NCBI GenBank assembly: GCA_011250595.1
Contig: JAANMP010000014.1
Location: forward strand, 1 to 64,000
DNA: 64,000 bases
DNA from: Bacillus sp. MM2020_1
GTDB lineage: Bacteria; Bacillota; Bacilli; Bacillales; Cytobacillaceae
Reading direction: 5' to 3'
Position numbers and translations under genes: made by a program. Under the pieces are notes generated by a model. That model ran no database searches. It was not told the origin of the DNA and saw nothing but the letters and a program-made list of their open reading frames with translations. Below are positions 33,723-42,815 of this stretch, piece after piece; the first letter of the stretch is position 1, and each line of letters begins with the position of its first letter.

Positions 33723-35441
33723 CTATCCATGTTTTGGACGGAAGGATGCGATGTATTCGTCCGAATCTTTGTATTCCAATATACCAACTGCTTCTACATC
33801 TACTACAACCATATAAGGCTTTTTGCTTGCGATTGCATTCGCTAATCCTTCTTTGAACTCATCGACCGAGCGTACCTTCTCTGATTCGAAGTCCATTGAT
33901 TTTGCCATCATGACGAAATCTGGGTTTTTCAAATCTACAGATGTACGTCTGCCGTATGCTGCTTCTTGGTAGTATCTTAAGATCCCGTAGCCGCCATCAT
34001 CGAATAATAGAACAATAATTGGCGTATCTTCCTGAATCGCAGTGATCATTTCCCCTGCATTCACCATGAATCCGCCATCTCCTGCAATAAGAACGACAGG
34101 CTTCTTTGGCTGTCCGATTTGAGCACCGATCGCCATTGGCAAGCCTTGCCCGATTCCGCCGCCTGTCATGTAGAGATAGTCTCTTGGTTCATAAATGTCG
34201 AACAATTTATTTCCCCAGGTGTATCCTGGAATTGTTACGTCCGTCACCAAGATGGTATTCTCAGGCAACAGTTCACGCATGATATCCGCAACTTCAGCAT
34301 AAGGCCCAACTTGGCTTCGAAGGTCTTCACGAACGGCTTGGCGGGCAGACTTTACTTCAGCCACATATGTTGCGTCCGGATGAATCCTCTTATTACTCAA
34401 GGCACTATTGATCTCTTGTAAAACGGCTTTTGCATCTCCGACCAGTGTATACAAGGTGTCAAAGTTACGGTTAAATGCATGTGGATTCAAATCGATATTA
34501 ATGTGATTTTCAGGTACTGGAAGTGTCCAGTCAAATGTTTCCCCACCGCGGAAACGGACCCCGATACTAATGAGAAGATCTGACTCTTTCAATAATTCCT
34601 TCACTTGGGATGTAGCCGAAAAATTGCCGATGCAAAGCGGATGGTTTTCAGGGATAGCCCCTTTTCCTGACTCACTTGTAACTACAGCAGGCTGAATTTT
34701 ATCCACCAGCTTTTGTAGTTCCTCGGATGCGTCTGAAGCAATTACCCCTTTTCCTGCCCAAATGATTGGTCTTTTTGCTAGGGCAAGCCTTTCAATAACA
34801 TCAGCAGGAATGTTGATTTTCACTTCTGGATTTTGAACCGTTTCCACATCTATTAATTGATTTTGCGGAATGATTTGCGCTTGGAAATTGGTTGGAATGG
34901 AAATAGTCACAGGACCTGTAGGAACAGTTAGCGCCTCTTTGATCGCCTTACGCATAAACGGAATGATTTGCTTTGGACGATTCAACAAATAGGCTGCTTT
35001 GTTCACGCCCTCCATCATTTTTAACTGGTCTTTTGCCTCGTGAATATAACGTTGGTCCGTTCCAATATAATTAGAATCCGCTTCCCCTGTAATGTGCAAA
35101 ACAGGAGTGCCTGAGTTCCATGTTTCTGACAATGAACCTGCCCCGTTCCCTGCACCAGTACCAGTACTTGTGATGACAACGCCCAATTTCCCTGTAGCAC
35201 GGGCATACGCATCAGCCATGTTGACCGCGCCGCTTTCACCACGGGCAGTAACGCTACGTATGTTTCCATCCCTAAGGATTGCATCATAAATTGGCATATT
35301 GTGGATACTAACAATTCCAAATACTGCTTCCACTCCAGCTTGCAGGAGCTCTTTTACGATTGCATCCGCAACTGTGAACTTCGCTTGGTAATCTTTAACA
35401 TCTGGCTCTGCAACTGCTGTTATTTCTGTTTGACTATTCAT
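33723..35441 (-). CDS. ThDP-dependent 2-oxo acid decarboxylase-like enzyme
   Basis: 572 residues with the three-domain layout of the acetolactate synthase/decarboxylase group. The cofactor-activating Glu69 lies in TARGESGAVNMADAYARATG, and the ThDP/Mg site is GDGGFMVNAGEM with DDGGYG where NN is usual. The GVPG-like loop is GIVS. It resembles 2-ketoarginine and benzoylformate decarboxylases more than acetolactate synthase, and no regulatory small subunit is present. With an aldehyde dehydrogenase gene immediately downstream, a decarboxylase making an aldehyde is the likely role. Start ATG behind GGAGG. Confidence 0.83.
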   Translation of the reverse strand: MNSQTEITAVAEPDVKDYQAKFTVADAIVKELLQAGVEAVFGIVSIHNMPIYDAILRDGNIRSVTARGESGAVNMADAYARATGKLGVVITSTGTGAGNGAGSLSETWNSGTPVLHITGEADSNYIGTDQRYIHEAKDQLKMMEGVNKAAYLLNRPKQIIPFMRKAIKEALTVPTGPVTISIPTNFQAQIIPQNQLIDVETVQNPEVKINIPADVIERLALAKRPIIWAGKGVIASDASEELQKLVDKIQPAVVTSESGKGAIPENHPLCIGNFSATSQVKELLKESDLLISIGVRFRGGETFDWTLPVPENHINIDLNPHAFNRNFDTLYTLVGDAKAVLQEINSALSNKRIHPDATYVAEVKSARQAVREDLRSQVGPYAEVADIMRELLPENTILVTDVTIPGYTWGNKLFDIYEPRDYLYMTGGGIGQGLPMAIGAQIGQPKKPVVLIAGDGGFMVNAGEMITAIQEDTPIIVLLFDDGGYGILRYYQEAAYGRRTSVDLKNPDFVMMAKSMDFESEKVRSVDEFKEGLANAIASKKPYMVVVDVEAVGILEYKDSDEYIASFRPKHG

Positions 35442-35495
35442 TTTAATCCTCCAAATATGTCTATTAATATATTTTATAAATTTAGAGTACCTTAT

Positions 35496-36539
35496 TTACT
35501 CTCCCATAGATTCTTGATAAAGGTTGTGAAAATATTTGATTGCATACTCAGTCGGAGAATACACTCCATACTTAAAGGCATTTGTGTGTAACCCCGTTTG
35601 CAATAACTCCACAAGGTCGAAATCCTCTAATCTTACCTGATCGACAAAACGAATCAGTTCCTCTTGCTCCTTGCTAATTTCATCCGATTTAAAGTAGTAG
35701 CTATAGATGGCAAGTGATTTATCCGGTGCCAGCGGCAAAATTTGACTTATCGTCATATTCCCTTCTTTTTCTGGATAAATGCTCACCATCAGGTTCGGCC
35801 ATACCCAATAGAAATTAGCGTGATCTTCTTGCTGTTCATTCGACTTATTGGTTAATTCAGAATATTGACATGAGAAATTTCCATATAAATCAATGTGGTA
35901 ATTTTTCATATCAAATGTTTTTGAAAACTCAGGATGGGCAATCTTACAATGATCGCACTCTAGGTAATTATCAACAACTGCTTTCCAGTTAGCATCAATG
36001 ACCCTTTGGTTTACACGAACTTTTTTCAAAGAATCCAAGAAGGTGTATCTTTCTAGATTGGCCATAAATTCTCCGTACGTTTCTGCCATTGGTCTTGCTT
36101 CTGGGTTCAAATTTATGAAGATCATGGACTGGAATACTTCAAGCTTTACTTGTGGCATACAGCTATGGTTTCCTAATTCATTTGTACCGAAGTTTGGCGC
36201 CCGATTTAATTTTCCGTTCATGTGGAATGTCCAGCCGTGATAGGTACAGGTGAAAACCTTTTTATTTCCACACTCGTTTTTTTCCACTTTGGTTCCTCTA
36301 TGAGGACAAATGTTGTAAAAGGCATTCAATTCATTGTTATTATCCCGGCTAATGATTAATGGCTGATCTGCTATATCAAAAGTAAAGAAATCCCCCGGTT
36401 TTTCCACCTGGCTCGTATGTCCAGCTAAAATCCAGCTGTTTTGAAAAATCTTTTTCTTTTCTTCTTCAAATATTTGCGGATTCACATAATTATCGTACGG
36501 TAGAGTGTGTACCATGGTATTCTCTGTTAACTGCTTCAT
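35496..36539 (-). CDS. Rieske oxygenase alpha subunit, quaternary-ammonium type
   Basis: 347 residues. The N-terminal Rieske [2Fe-2S] site is CPHRG (Cys78, His80) plus CTYHGW (Cys98, His101). The catalytic non-heme iron site is ECDHCKIAH (His197, His202) in NWKAVVDNYLECDHCKIAH. The residue linking the two centres is Glu194, where naphthalene-dioxygenase types have Asp; the carnitine monooxygenase CntA also has Glu there. CntA, GbcA and stachydrine demethylase act on betaines. No reductase gene is present in the window. It is the first gene after the sigma-54 promoter. Start ATG behind GGAGG. Confidence 0.87.
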   Translation of the reverse strand: MKQLTENTMVHTLPYDNYVNPQIFEEEKKKIFQNSWILAGHTSQVEKPGDFFTFDIADQPLIISRDNNNELNAFYNICPHRGTKVEKNECGNKKVFTCTYHGWTFHMNGKLNRAPNFGTNELGNHSCMPQVKLEVFQSMIFINLNPEARPMAETYGEFMANLERYTFLDSLKKVRVNQRVIDANWKAVVDNYLECDHCKIAHPEFSKTFDMKNYHIDLYGNFSCQYSELTNKSNEQQEDHANFYWVWPNLMVSIYPEKEGNMTISQILPLAPDKSLAIYSYYFKSDEISKEQEELIRFVDQVRLEDFDLVELLQTGLHTNAFKYGVYSPTEYAIKYFHNLYQESMGE

Positions 36540-36597
36540 TTGTCATTCCTCCTTCTATCATTCAAATCTTTTAAAGTATTTTTCATACTTTATTAAA

Positions 36598-36613
36598 TGC
36601 AAATTTCGTGCCA
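36598..36613 (-). promoter_or_regulatory. Sigma-54 (-24/-12) promoter
   Basis: On the minus strand TGGCACGAAATTTGCA matches TGGCAC-N5-TTGCA exactly, with the invariant GG and GC 10 bases apart. It lies 59 bases upstream of the Rieske oxygenase start and faces the catabolic genes. The divergent gene encodes a sigma-54 activator. Confidence 0.9.
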
Positions 36614-36772
36614 ACTATCTCTTTATCATAAAAGCTGAGATTAGTAGGAATTCAAAAGTGGAAAGTGAGTTTATTTGTGCTCACCGACTAACTTTCCCCT
36701 AGATACTTCCCAATTTTAGGAACTACTTTAGCTATTTACAATTCGAAATATTTTGACTATTATAAGGAGGGA

Positions 36773-36788
36773 TGTGATTAGAATCACA
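36773..36788. promoter_or_regulatory. Candidate enhancer site for the sigma-54 activator
   Basis: TGTGATTAGAATCACA has perfect 7-base arms around a 2-base centre, about 160 bases upstream of the -24 element, the usual distance for activator binding. It is the only such perfect palindrome in the region. Confidence 0.55.
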
Positions 36789-36825
36789 CCTTTGCCATTT
36801 TAACATTTTTCTAAATACAATTGAA

Positions 36826-36857
36826 CTCAACCTGAGTTTCCACGAACTCAGATTGAG
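36826..36857 (+). promoter_or_regulatory. Hairpin in the leader of the sigma-54 activator gene
   Basis: CTCAACCTGAGTT and AACTCAGATTGAG pair over 13 bases with one mismatch and are followed by ATTTTTGGGAGG, where GGGAGG is the ribosome site of the activator. It could attenuate or, as DNA, bind a regulator. Confidence 0.6.
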
Positions 36858-36876
36858 ATTTTTGGGAGGTCACTTT

Positions 36877-38247
36877 ATGACATTATCCAATATTCTTACC
36901 GATTTAGATTTAAATATGGAAGCGCTTGTAAAAATTTTAGATTACTCTTCTGACGAAATCTTTGTTTTAAATAAGGACAAGAAAATTATCTATGTAAATG
37001 ATGCCTGTAAGAAGCATTATGGGTTAAATAAGGAAGACGTTATAGGGAAGTCGAGCATGGAATTGGCTGATAAAGGCTATTGGTATCCCTCCATTTTCCC
37101 CGATGTCTTGGAAAGAAAAGAGCCCATTACAATTAAACAAACCACAATCCTTGGTGCGGAACTGCTCACATCTGTCGTCCCCATTTTAAATGATCAAAAA
37201 GAAGTGGAATTAATCGTAACGACAGCAAGAGAATTACAAAGCTACAAAATACTGAAGGTAAGAGAAAGGGATTCAAAAAAAAGTAAAGAAGCAGAAGATC
37301 CATTCGGCAGCATAATGACAAATAATGAAAAGGTGAAAAATCTGTTGAAGTTCGCCAAGAAGGTGGCCGCTGCAAATTCTACTTTATTAATTCTTGGTGA
37401 GTCCGGCACAGGTAAAAGTATCCTGGCACAATATGTTCACGAAAACGGCAGCAGAAGGAATGGCCCATTTTTAACCATTAATTGTGCAGCTATTCCTGCT
37501 GAGTTAATGGAGTCCGAGCTTTTTGGCTATACACCAGGATCCTTCACCAATGCAAACCGTTCAGGAAAAAAAGGGATACTAGAAAGCGCCGATGGGGGTA
37601 CACTGTTTCTCGATGAAATTGGAGACATGCCATTGCCGCTTCAGGCTAAAATCCTGCAGGTTATTCAGGAGAAAAAATTCATTCCCATTGGCGGCAATAA
37701 AGAAAAGTCAGTCGATATCCGTATTATTGCCGCCACCAATAAAGATTTAAATAAAATGGTGAAAAGTAAAACATTCAGGGAAGATTTATATTATAGGTTA
37801 AACGTGGTGGATATCAAAATGCTCCCGCTTCGGGAAAGGCAGGAAGATATCATCCCACTCATCTATAATTTCTTATACAAATTTAATCGAATACATGAAA
37901 TGAACAAATTAATTTCTAAAGATTGCCTTGAATGGCTTACCCATTATTCATGGCCCGGAAATATTAGACAATTAGAAAACTTAATTGAAAAGCTTGTCAT
38001 TGTAAGCAATGATGTCATCGATATCGATGACCTGCCCGAGGGCATTTATAACCAAGGACTGGTGCAAATTGAAAATACTGCCCCCGCTTCCCTTAGTGAG
38101 GCAGTCGAATTGGCAAAAAAAGAGATGGTTCGTAAATCCTATAAAGCACATAAAAGCTCTAGGCGCGTGGCTAAGGATCTGCAAATCAGCCAAACGTATG
38201 CGGCCAGATTGATTAGAGAATATTGTCAGGGCTTGTCGGAGGATTGA
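36877..38247 (+). CDS. Sigma-54-dependent activator with PAS sensor
   Basis: 456 residues. A PAS domain (about residues 12-115) opens the protein. The AAA+ domain has Walker A LGESGTGKS, ELFGYTPGSFTNAN in the place of the GAFTGA loop, Walker B GGTLFLDEIGD and the GNIRQLEN sensor. A C-terminal Fis-like helix-turn-helix (SRRVAKDLQISQTYAARLIREY) closes it. The sigma-54 contact loop reads GSFTNA, a variant of GAFTGA. It resembles RocR/BkdR/YplP-type regulators of amino acid catabolism. Start ATG 36877 behind GGGAGG. It is divergent from the catabolic cluster, which it probably activates when the PAS domain senses its ligand. Confidence 0.92.
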   Translation: MTLSNILTDLDLNMEALVKILDYSSDEIFVLNKDKKIIYVNDACKKHYGLNKEDVIGKSSMELADKGYWYPSIFPDVLERKEPITIKQTTILGAELLTSVVPILNDQKEVELIVTTARELQSYKILKVRERDSKKSKEAEDPFGSIMTNNEKVKNLLKFAKKVAAANSTLLILGESGTGKSILAQYVHENGSRRNGPFLTINCAAIPAELMESELFGYTPGSFTNANRSGKKGILESADGGTLFLDEIGDMPLPLQAKILQVIQEKKFIPIGGNKEKSVDIRIIAATNKDLNKMVKSKTFREDLYYRLNVVDIKMLPLRERQEDIIPLIYNFLYKFNRIHEMNKLISKDCLEWLTHYSWPGNIRQLENLIEKLVIVSNDVIDIDDLPEGIYNQGLVQIENTAPASLSEAVELAKKEMVRKSYKAHKSSRRVAKDLQISQTYAARLIREYCQGLSED

Positions 38248-38349
38248 GCTTGGTTTTCGTTCCAATCGCAGATCGTGCTTCCGACTCTTTAACACGATTT
38301 GAAACCATGTCTCAGTTAAAAAAAACACGACACGTATACCAGAAAAAAG

Positions 38350-38376
38350 CCCGGGTTGTATTGGATCAAACCCGGG
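38350..38376. terminator. Hairpin after the activator gene
   Basis: CCCGGGTT and AACCCGGG arms with an 11-base loop; A-rich on the left, so on the minus strand it is followed by GCTTTTTT. It lies between the convergent activator and rlmCD genes, probably stopping rlmCD read-through. Confidence 0.7.
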
Positions 38377-38441
38377 ATCATATTGAATCAGAACCGAAAA
38401 TCGGAAATGTTTATTTTGATTAGGAAATGTTTATTTTTGGG

Positions 38442-39815
38442 TTACAATTTTAAAACTAGCTGTGAAACACACTCAACATGCATTGTCATAGGAAACATAT
38501 CAACCGGCTGCACTTCCACCGTTTTATATCCCCCATCCTCCAATATCCGTAAATCCCTCGCTAGGGTCGCAGGGTTACAGGATACATAGACAACCTTTTT
38601 GGGCTTCATCTCAATAATTGTTTGCAGCAAAGCCTCATCACAGCCTTTTCGTGGTGGATCAACAACCAGGACGTCGGCCACATTCCCTTCCTTATACCAC
38701 TTTGGAATGACAACCTCCGCTTCTCCAGCTGCAAACTCAGTATTCGTCATGCCATTTAATGCGGCATTCCGCTTTGCATCTTCAATGGCTTCAGGAACTA
38801 CCTCGACACCAAATACCTTCCGTGCCTTTTGAGCTAAGAATAAGGAAATCGTCCCGATCCCACAGTAAGCATCTATCACGCTTTCTGCCCCGCTAAGATC
38901 CGCATATTCAAGCGCCTTATCATATAAAACCTTAGTTTGAACAGGGTTTACCTGGTAGAAGGACCGTGCGGAAATCGCAAATTTCACATCACCGATCTTG
39001 TCATAGATGACTTCACTTCCCCACAATACGTTCGTTTTTTCCCCTATAATCACGTTAGTCCGCTTCGAATTCACATTATGGATAATTGACTTCAGCTTCG
39101 GCAGGCGCGCAACAATTCGCTCCACTAACTGGTCTTTCTGTGGAAAGTCAGTCGTCCTTGTGATAATGACCACCATGAGCTCGCCTGTTTGCTTTCCATA
39201 CCTTGCCATGATGTGGCGGAGAACCCCTTTATGTGTTTCTTCATGATAGGCAGGGATTTCTAGCTCCCTGCAAATTTCCTTCACAACACGCACCGTTTCA
39301 TTAATTTCAGGCAATTGAATGACACTTTCGTTCGTATCAACAATTTCATGGCTCCTGGGTCTAAAAAAGCCCGCAATCAGTTTGCCGTCCTTTTCCCCTA
39401 CAGGTACCTGGGCTTTGTTCCGGTAAGACATGGGATTGTCCATTCCCAAAATCGGATGAACGACAACATCCTCCAGTTTACCGATGCGTGTGAGCACCTG
39501 ACGGACTTGGTTTTCTTTATATTTCAGCTGTCCTTCATAGCTAATATGCTCGAGCTGGCAGCCACCATATTTATGAAGCTCACTGCTCTCAATCTCTACT
39601 CGGTAAGGACTTTTTTCATAAATCTCAAGCAAACGCCCAAAGCCGTAGCCTTTGCCCGTCTTAATCACCTTAACTTTTGCTTTTTCACCAGGCAGTCCAT
39701 TGGGAACAAATAACGGGTAGCCATCAATCTTGGCCACACCCGCTCCGTCATGGGTTAAATCTTCAAAAACAACATCTATATAATCATTTTTATTTACCGG
39801 TACAATTCTGCTCAT
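38442..39815 (-). CDS. rlmCD: 23S rRNA uracil-5-methyltransferase RlmCD
   Basis: 457 residues. An N-terminal TRAM domain (about residues 8-65) is followed by a cysteine cluster near [10 protein letters not shown] and a SAM-dependent domain: [26 protein letters not shown] and the catalytic Cys in [14 protein letters not shown]. In Bacillus, RlmCD (YefA) methylates U747 and U1939 of 23S rRNA, and its gene normally lies near dgkB and gatCAB, as in this window. Start ATG behind AAGGAA. Confidence 0.93.
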   Translation of the reverse strand: MSRIVPVNKNDYIDVVFEDLTHDGAGVAKIDGYPLFVPNGLPGEKAKVKVIKTGKGYGFGRLLEIYEKSPYRVEIESSELHKYGGCQLEHISYEGQLKYKENQVRQVLTRIGKLEDVVVHPILGMDNPMSYRNKAQVPVGEKDGKLIAGFFRPRSHEIVDTNESVIQLPEINETVRVVKEICRELEIPAYHEETHKGVLRHIMARYGKQTGELMVVIITRTTDFPQKDQLVERIVARLPKLKSIIHNVNSKRTNVIIGEKTNVLWGSEVIYDKIGDVKFAISARSFYQVNPVQTKVLYDKALEYADLSGAESVIDAYCGIGTISLFLAQKARKVFGVEVVPEAIEDAKRNAALNGMTNTEFAAGEAEVVIPKWYKEGNVADVLVVDPPRKGCDEALLQTIIEMKPKKVVYVSCNPATLARDLRILEDGGYKTVEVQPVDMFPMTMHVECVSQLVLKL

Positions 39816-40001
39816 TCGTTTCTTCCTTTGCTTGTTTTGACTAGCTAAGATTGTAACACAAAGCCTGACCGTTTGCGAAACTTCAAAAGGACAAACGCCC
39901 TTTTTATAAAAAAAGCGAGAAAATTGTCAGAATATTTGTATTTCCAAATATAATAAAAGTGTATATGATTAAAACAATCTCATTATTGGAAGGAGTGGAT
40001 A

Positions 40002-40325
40002 ATGATCAAGTTGAAAAAGAACCTTGCCGTGCCTTTACTCCTTGCCTTTCTTGCCTTCACCTTCAACCACTTGGCCTATTCACTTCCGCACTCACATGCA
40101 AATTTCAAAGCTGTCATCAATGTAGATGATGGTGCCTCAAAAGGGCAATGGGATAATGAAAAAAAGCTGCCCCTAGTCATTCAAATTCATTTTGTGCTTA
40201 CATTCATCCTTTTGGCAGCTGCAGCACCGCTCATTTATTTGTCAATAATTTTGAAAAAAAGCCACATTTTCCTTATCCCTATTTTTCACCAATCAAACTA
40301 TGTGATCCACTCTCCCGAATTATAA
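40002..40325 (+). CDS. Small membrane protein of unknown function
   Basis: 107 residues with two hydrophobic helices (about residues 8-28 and 60-85) and a hydrophilic loop between them containing SHANFKAVINVDDGASKGQW. The first helix could be an uncleaved signal. Start ATG behind AAGGAG. A 37-residue membrane peptide gene follows after 30 bases, ending at a shared terminator. I do not recognise the family. Confidence 0.7.
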   Translation: MIKLKKNLAVPLLLAFLAFTFNHLAYSLPHSHANFKAVINVDDGASKGQWDNEKKLPLVIQIHFVLTFILLAAAAPLIYLSIILKKSHIFLIPIFHQSNYVIHSPEL

Positions 40326-40355
40326 GCTAACACCAAAATAAGGGAGGAAATATAT

Positions 40356-40469
40356 ATGTGGATGCGCTTTGTAATCATTGGCTTCTTTTCACTATCAGCT
40401 GCAAGCATGTTAACTTACCAGGGTGTCGAAATTTTCCATGCTTTTGTCGATTTCTTTAAGCAAAAATAA
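40356..40469 (+). CDS. 37-residue membrane peptide
   Basis: MWMRFVIIGFFSLSAASMLT continues YQGVEIFHAFVDFFKQK: one hydrophobic helix then an amphipathic tail. It starts at ATG 40356 behind the strong site GGGAGG, 30 bases after the previous gene, and ends 4 bases before a terminator stem. These signals support a translated microprotein. Confidence 0.65.
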   Translation: MWMRFVIIGFFSLSAASMLTYQGVEIFHAFVDFFKQK

Positions 40470-40472
40470 ACG

Positions 40473-40530
40473 AAAGGGCAGACTCGGAGGGGGAGGAAAT
40501 TCATCCCCCACTGAAGTCTGCCCTTTTTTG
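40473..40530. terminator. Bidirectional terminator
   Basis: AAAGGGCAGACT and AGTCTGCCCTTTTTT arms with inner GGGGGAGG/CCCCCA pairing, between the microprotein gene and convergent pncB. Confidence 0.88.
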
Positions 40531-40549
40531 TAAAGTAGAAATCGTATTG

Positions 40550-42013
40550 TTACTTTTTCATTGCTTCAACTTTTTCTTTAACCTCTTCAATATTTCTCAT
40601 TTTATTATCCCAGCATTTTTGGCTCAAGTCGACGGGATAATCCTCCGGATTTGTAATCCGCTTATACTCGTCCCAAAGTGCATCAAGGTTTTGCTTTAAA
40701 TAATCACGAGATTCTTCCAAGCAAGGCATTTCATAAACAAGCTCACCTTTAGAAAAGATTTCATCATGTAATTCTTTTGCTGTAAAGTTGGTAACCACCT
40801 TATTCATATACGTGTGGGTAGGATGGAACATCCGTAACCGCTTTTCCGGAAGCTTTTCATCCGCTAAAGCAATATAATCCCCTTCTGCATGGTGGTTCGT
40901 ATTATTGATAATTCGATAAACCCGCTTCAATCCCGGTGTTGTAACCTTTTCCGGATTGGAAGAAATCTTAATCGTATCCTCCATTTTTCCGTTATCATTC
41001 TCTATCGACACAATTTTATAAACCGCACCAAGAGCTGCCTGGTCGTAAGCGGTAATTAGCTTCGTGCCCACTCCCCAGCTGTCAATTTTTGCACCCTGTG
41101 ATTTCAAACTCATAATTGTATATTCATCTAAATCACTTGAGGCCACAATCTTAGCATTCGTGAATCCCGCCTCATCCAGCATTTTCCTTGCTTCCTTCGA
41201 AAGGTAAGCAAGGTCCCCGCTATCCAGGCGAATGCCGATAAAATTAATTTTATCGCCCAACTCATTTGCGACTTTAATCGCATTTGGAACGCCGAGCCGA
41301 AGTGTATCATATGTATCAACCAAAAAGACACAATCCTTATGTGTTTCTGCATATTTAATGAAAGCCGTGTATTCATCTTTATAAGCTTGGACCATCGAAT
41401 GGGCATGTGTTCCGGATACAGGAATACCAAACAGTTTCCCCGCTCTTACGTTGCTCGTTGATTCAAAACCGGCAAGGTATGCGGCTCTCGTTCCCCAAAT
41501 CGCTGCATCCATTTCCTGGGCCCGTCTTGTCCCAAATTCCATTGCCACTTCAGCACCGACGACTTGCTTGATTCGCGATGCCTTTGTCGCAATTAATGTT
41601 TGGTAATTCACAATGTTAAGCAGCGCTGTTTCAATCAATTGCGCTTCCGCAAGTGGAGCCTCGACTCGTAAGATCGGTTCATTACCAAAAACAAGCTCTC
41701 CTTCTTTCATCGCACAGATGGTTCCGGTGAAACAGATACCTTTAAGGTATTGGATAAAGTCTTCCTTATAACCTACTTCATTTTGCAAATACTCGAGGTC
41801 TTCCTCGCTAAAACGGAATCCTTGAATAAACTGGATGACTTTCTCCAATCCAGCGAATACTGCATAACCGTTCCCGAACGGTAGCTTACGGAAAAATAGT
41901 TCGAAGACCGCACGTTTATTATGTATCCCATCTCTCCAATACGTTTCTACCATATTGATCTGATATAGATCCGTATGCAGAGTTAAACTATCATCGTGAT
42001 AAAAGTGTTTCAT
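40550..42013 (-). CDS. pncB: Nicotinate phosphoribosyltransferase PncB
   Basis: 487 residues, the NAD salvage enzyme joining nicotinate with PRPP to form nicotinate mononucleotide. Family blocks: LTLHTDLYQINMVETYW at the start, EFGTRRAQEMDAAIWGTRAAYLAGFESTSN with the catalytic-region GTHAHSMVQAY, and FIGIRLDSGDLAYLS. Length matches the Bacillus enzyme (about 490). pncA lies 64 bases upstream, so the two salvage steps are co-expressed. Start ATG behind GGAGG. Confidence 0.95.
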   Translation of the reverse strand: MKHFYHDDSLTLHTDLYQINMVETYWRDGIHNKRAVFELFFRKLPFGNGYAVFAGLEKVIQFIQGFRFSEEDLEYLQNEVGYKEDFIQYLKGICFTGTICAMKEGELVFGNEPILRVEAPLAEAQLIETALLNIVNYQTLIATKASRIKQVVGAEVAMEFGTRRAQEMDAAIWGTRAAYLAGFESTSNVRAGKLFGIPVSGTHAHSMVQAYKDEYTAFIKYAETHKDCVFLVDTYDTLRLGVPNAIKVANELGDKINFIGIRLDSGDLAYLSKEARKMLDEAGFTNAKIVASSDLDEYTIMSLKSQGAKIDSWGVGTKLITAYDQAALGAVYKIVSIENDNGKMEDTIKISSNPEKVTTPGLKRVYRIINNTNHHAEGDYIALADEKLPEKRLRMFHPTHTYMNKVVTNFTAKELHDEIFSKGELVYEMPCLEESRDYLKQNLDALWDEYKRITNPEDYPVDLSQKCWDNKMRNIEEVKEKVEAMKK

Positions 42014-42077
42014 AATCTGACCTCCGAAGTACTATTTCAGCTTTTCCATTATTATAACCAATATTACCCTCGAAAGT

Positions 42078-42623
42078 CTATTTAACGTTTGCTCCTAGGG
42101 ATTGTTCAAAATGTCCAAGGGCCCATTCATGACCTGCCTGATTAAAAGAAGCAACGGCATCCTTGTAAACGACAATCTTAAAGCCTTTATTGTAAGCATC
42201 AACAGCGGTATGTAAGACACAAATGTCCGTACAAACGCCGACCAAATGAACTTCGGTAATTCCACGCTCTCGTAATTTGATTTCAAGGTCCGTTCCCGCA
42301 AACGCAGAGTACCGCGTTTTATCCATAAACACGACATTTTCAAGCTGACGATTCCTTTCATATACCTCTTTCAAGGATCCAAATAAATCCCTGCCTGAGG
42401 TTCCACGCAGATTATGTGGCGGGAACAGTTTTGTTTCCGGATGGAATTCATCTCCGTTGTCATGGACGTCTATGGCAAAGACCACATAATCCCCACTCGC
42501 CATAAACTCGTTCGTTAACGCAACAACCTTCCCTTCAATCCTTTGTCCGGGCTCCCCGCACGTTAATGCCCCATCTACTGCTACAAAATCATAGGTATAA
42601 TCGATATTAATTAACGCCTTCAA
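42078..42623 (-). CDS. pncA: Nicotinamidase PncA
   Basis: 181 residues of the isochorismatase fold, hydrolysing nicotinamide to nicotinate. Catalytic Asp8 is in INIDYTYDF, the lysine lies in DKTRYSAFAGTDLE, and the nucleophilic Cys in GVCTDICVLHTA; metal ligands are in DVHDNGDEFHPET. It is almost collinear with the B. subtilis enzyme. TTG start behind AAGGGGG. The product feeds PncB, encoded downstream. Confidence 0.93.
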   Translation of the reverse strand: MKALINIDYTYDFVAVDGALTCGEPGQRIEGKVVALTNEFMASGDYVVFAIDVHDNGDEFHPETKLFPPHNLRGTSGRDLFGSLKEVYERNRQLENVVFMDKTRYSAFAGTDLEIKLRERGITEVHLVGVCTDICVLHTAVDAYNKGFKIVVYKDAVASFNQAGHEWALGHFEQSLGANVK

Positions 42624-42711
42624 TTCCCATCGCCCCCTTCGTTGCTTCTCAACTATTACCGTCCATCATACAGAATATTCTAGAACACTTACAAATTCCC
42701 CTTTTTCAAAC

Positions 42712-42743
42712 AAAAAAAAAGCCCGCTCCAAGTAGGAACGAGT
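42712..42743 (-). terminator. Terminator of the sdhCAB genes
   Basis: CTCGTTCC and GGAGCGGG pair (with G-U pairs) and are followed by CTTTTTTTTTG on the minus strand, 70 bases after the sdhB stop. Confidence 0.7.
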
Positions 42744-42815
42744 TTTCACATAACTATTTTTCACATAACTATTATTTTATCAATTTCTAATTTAAGTAGG
42801 TAGTATACAGGCAAC

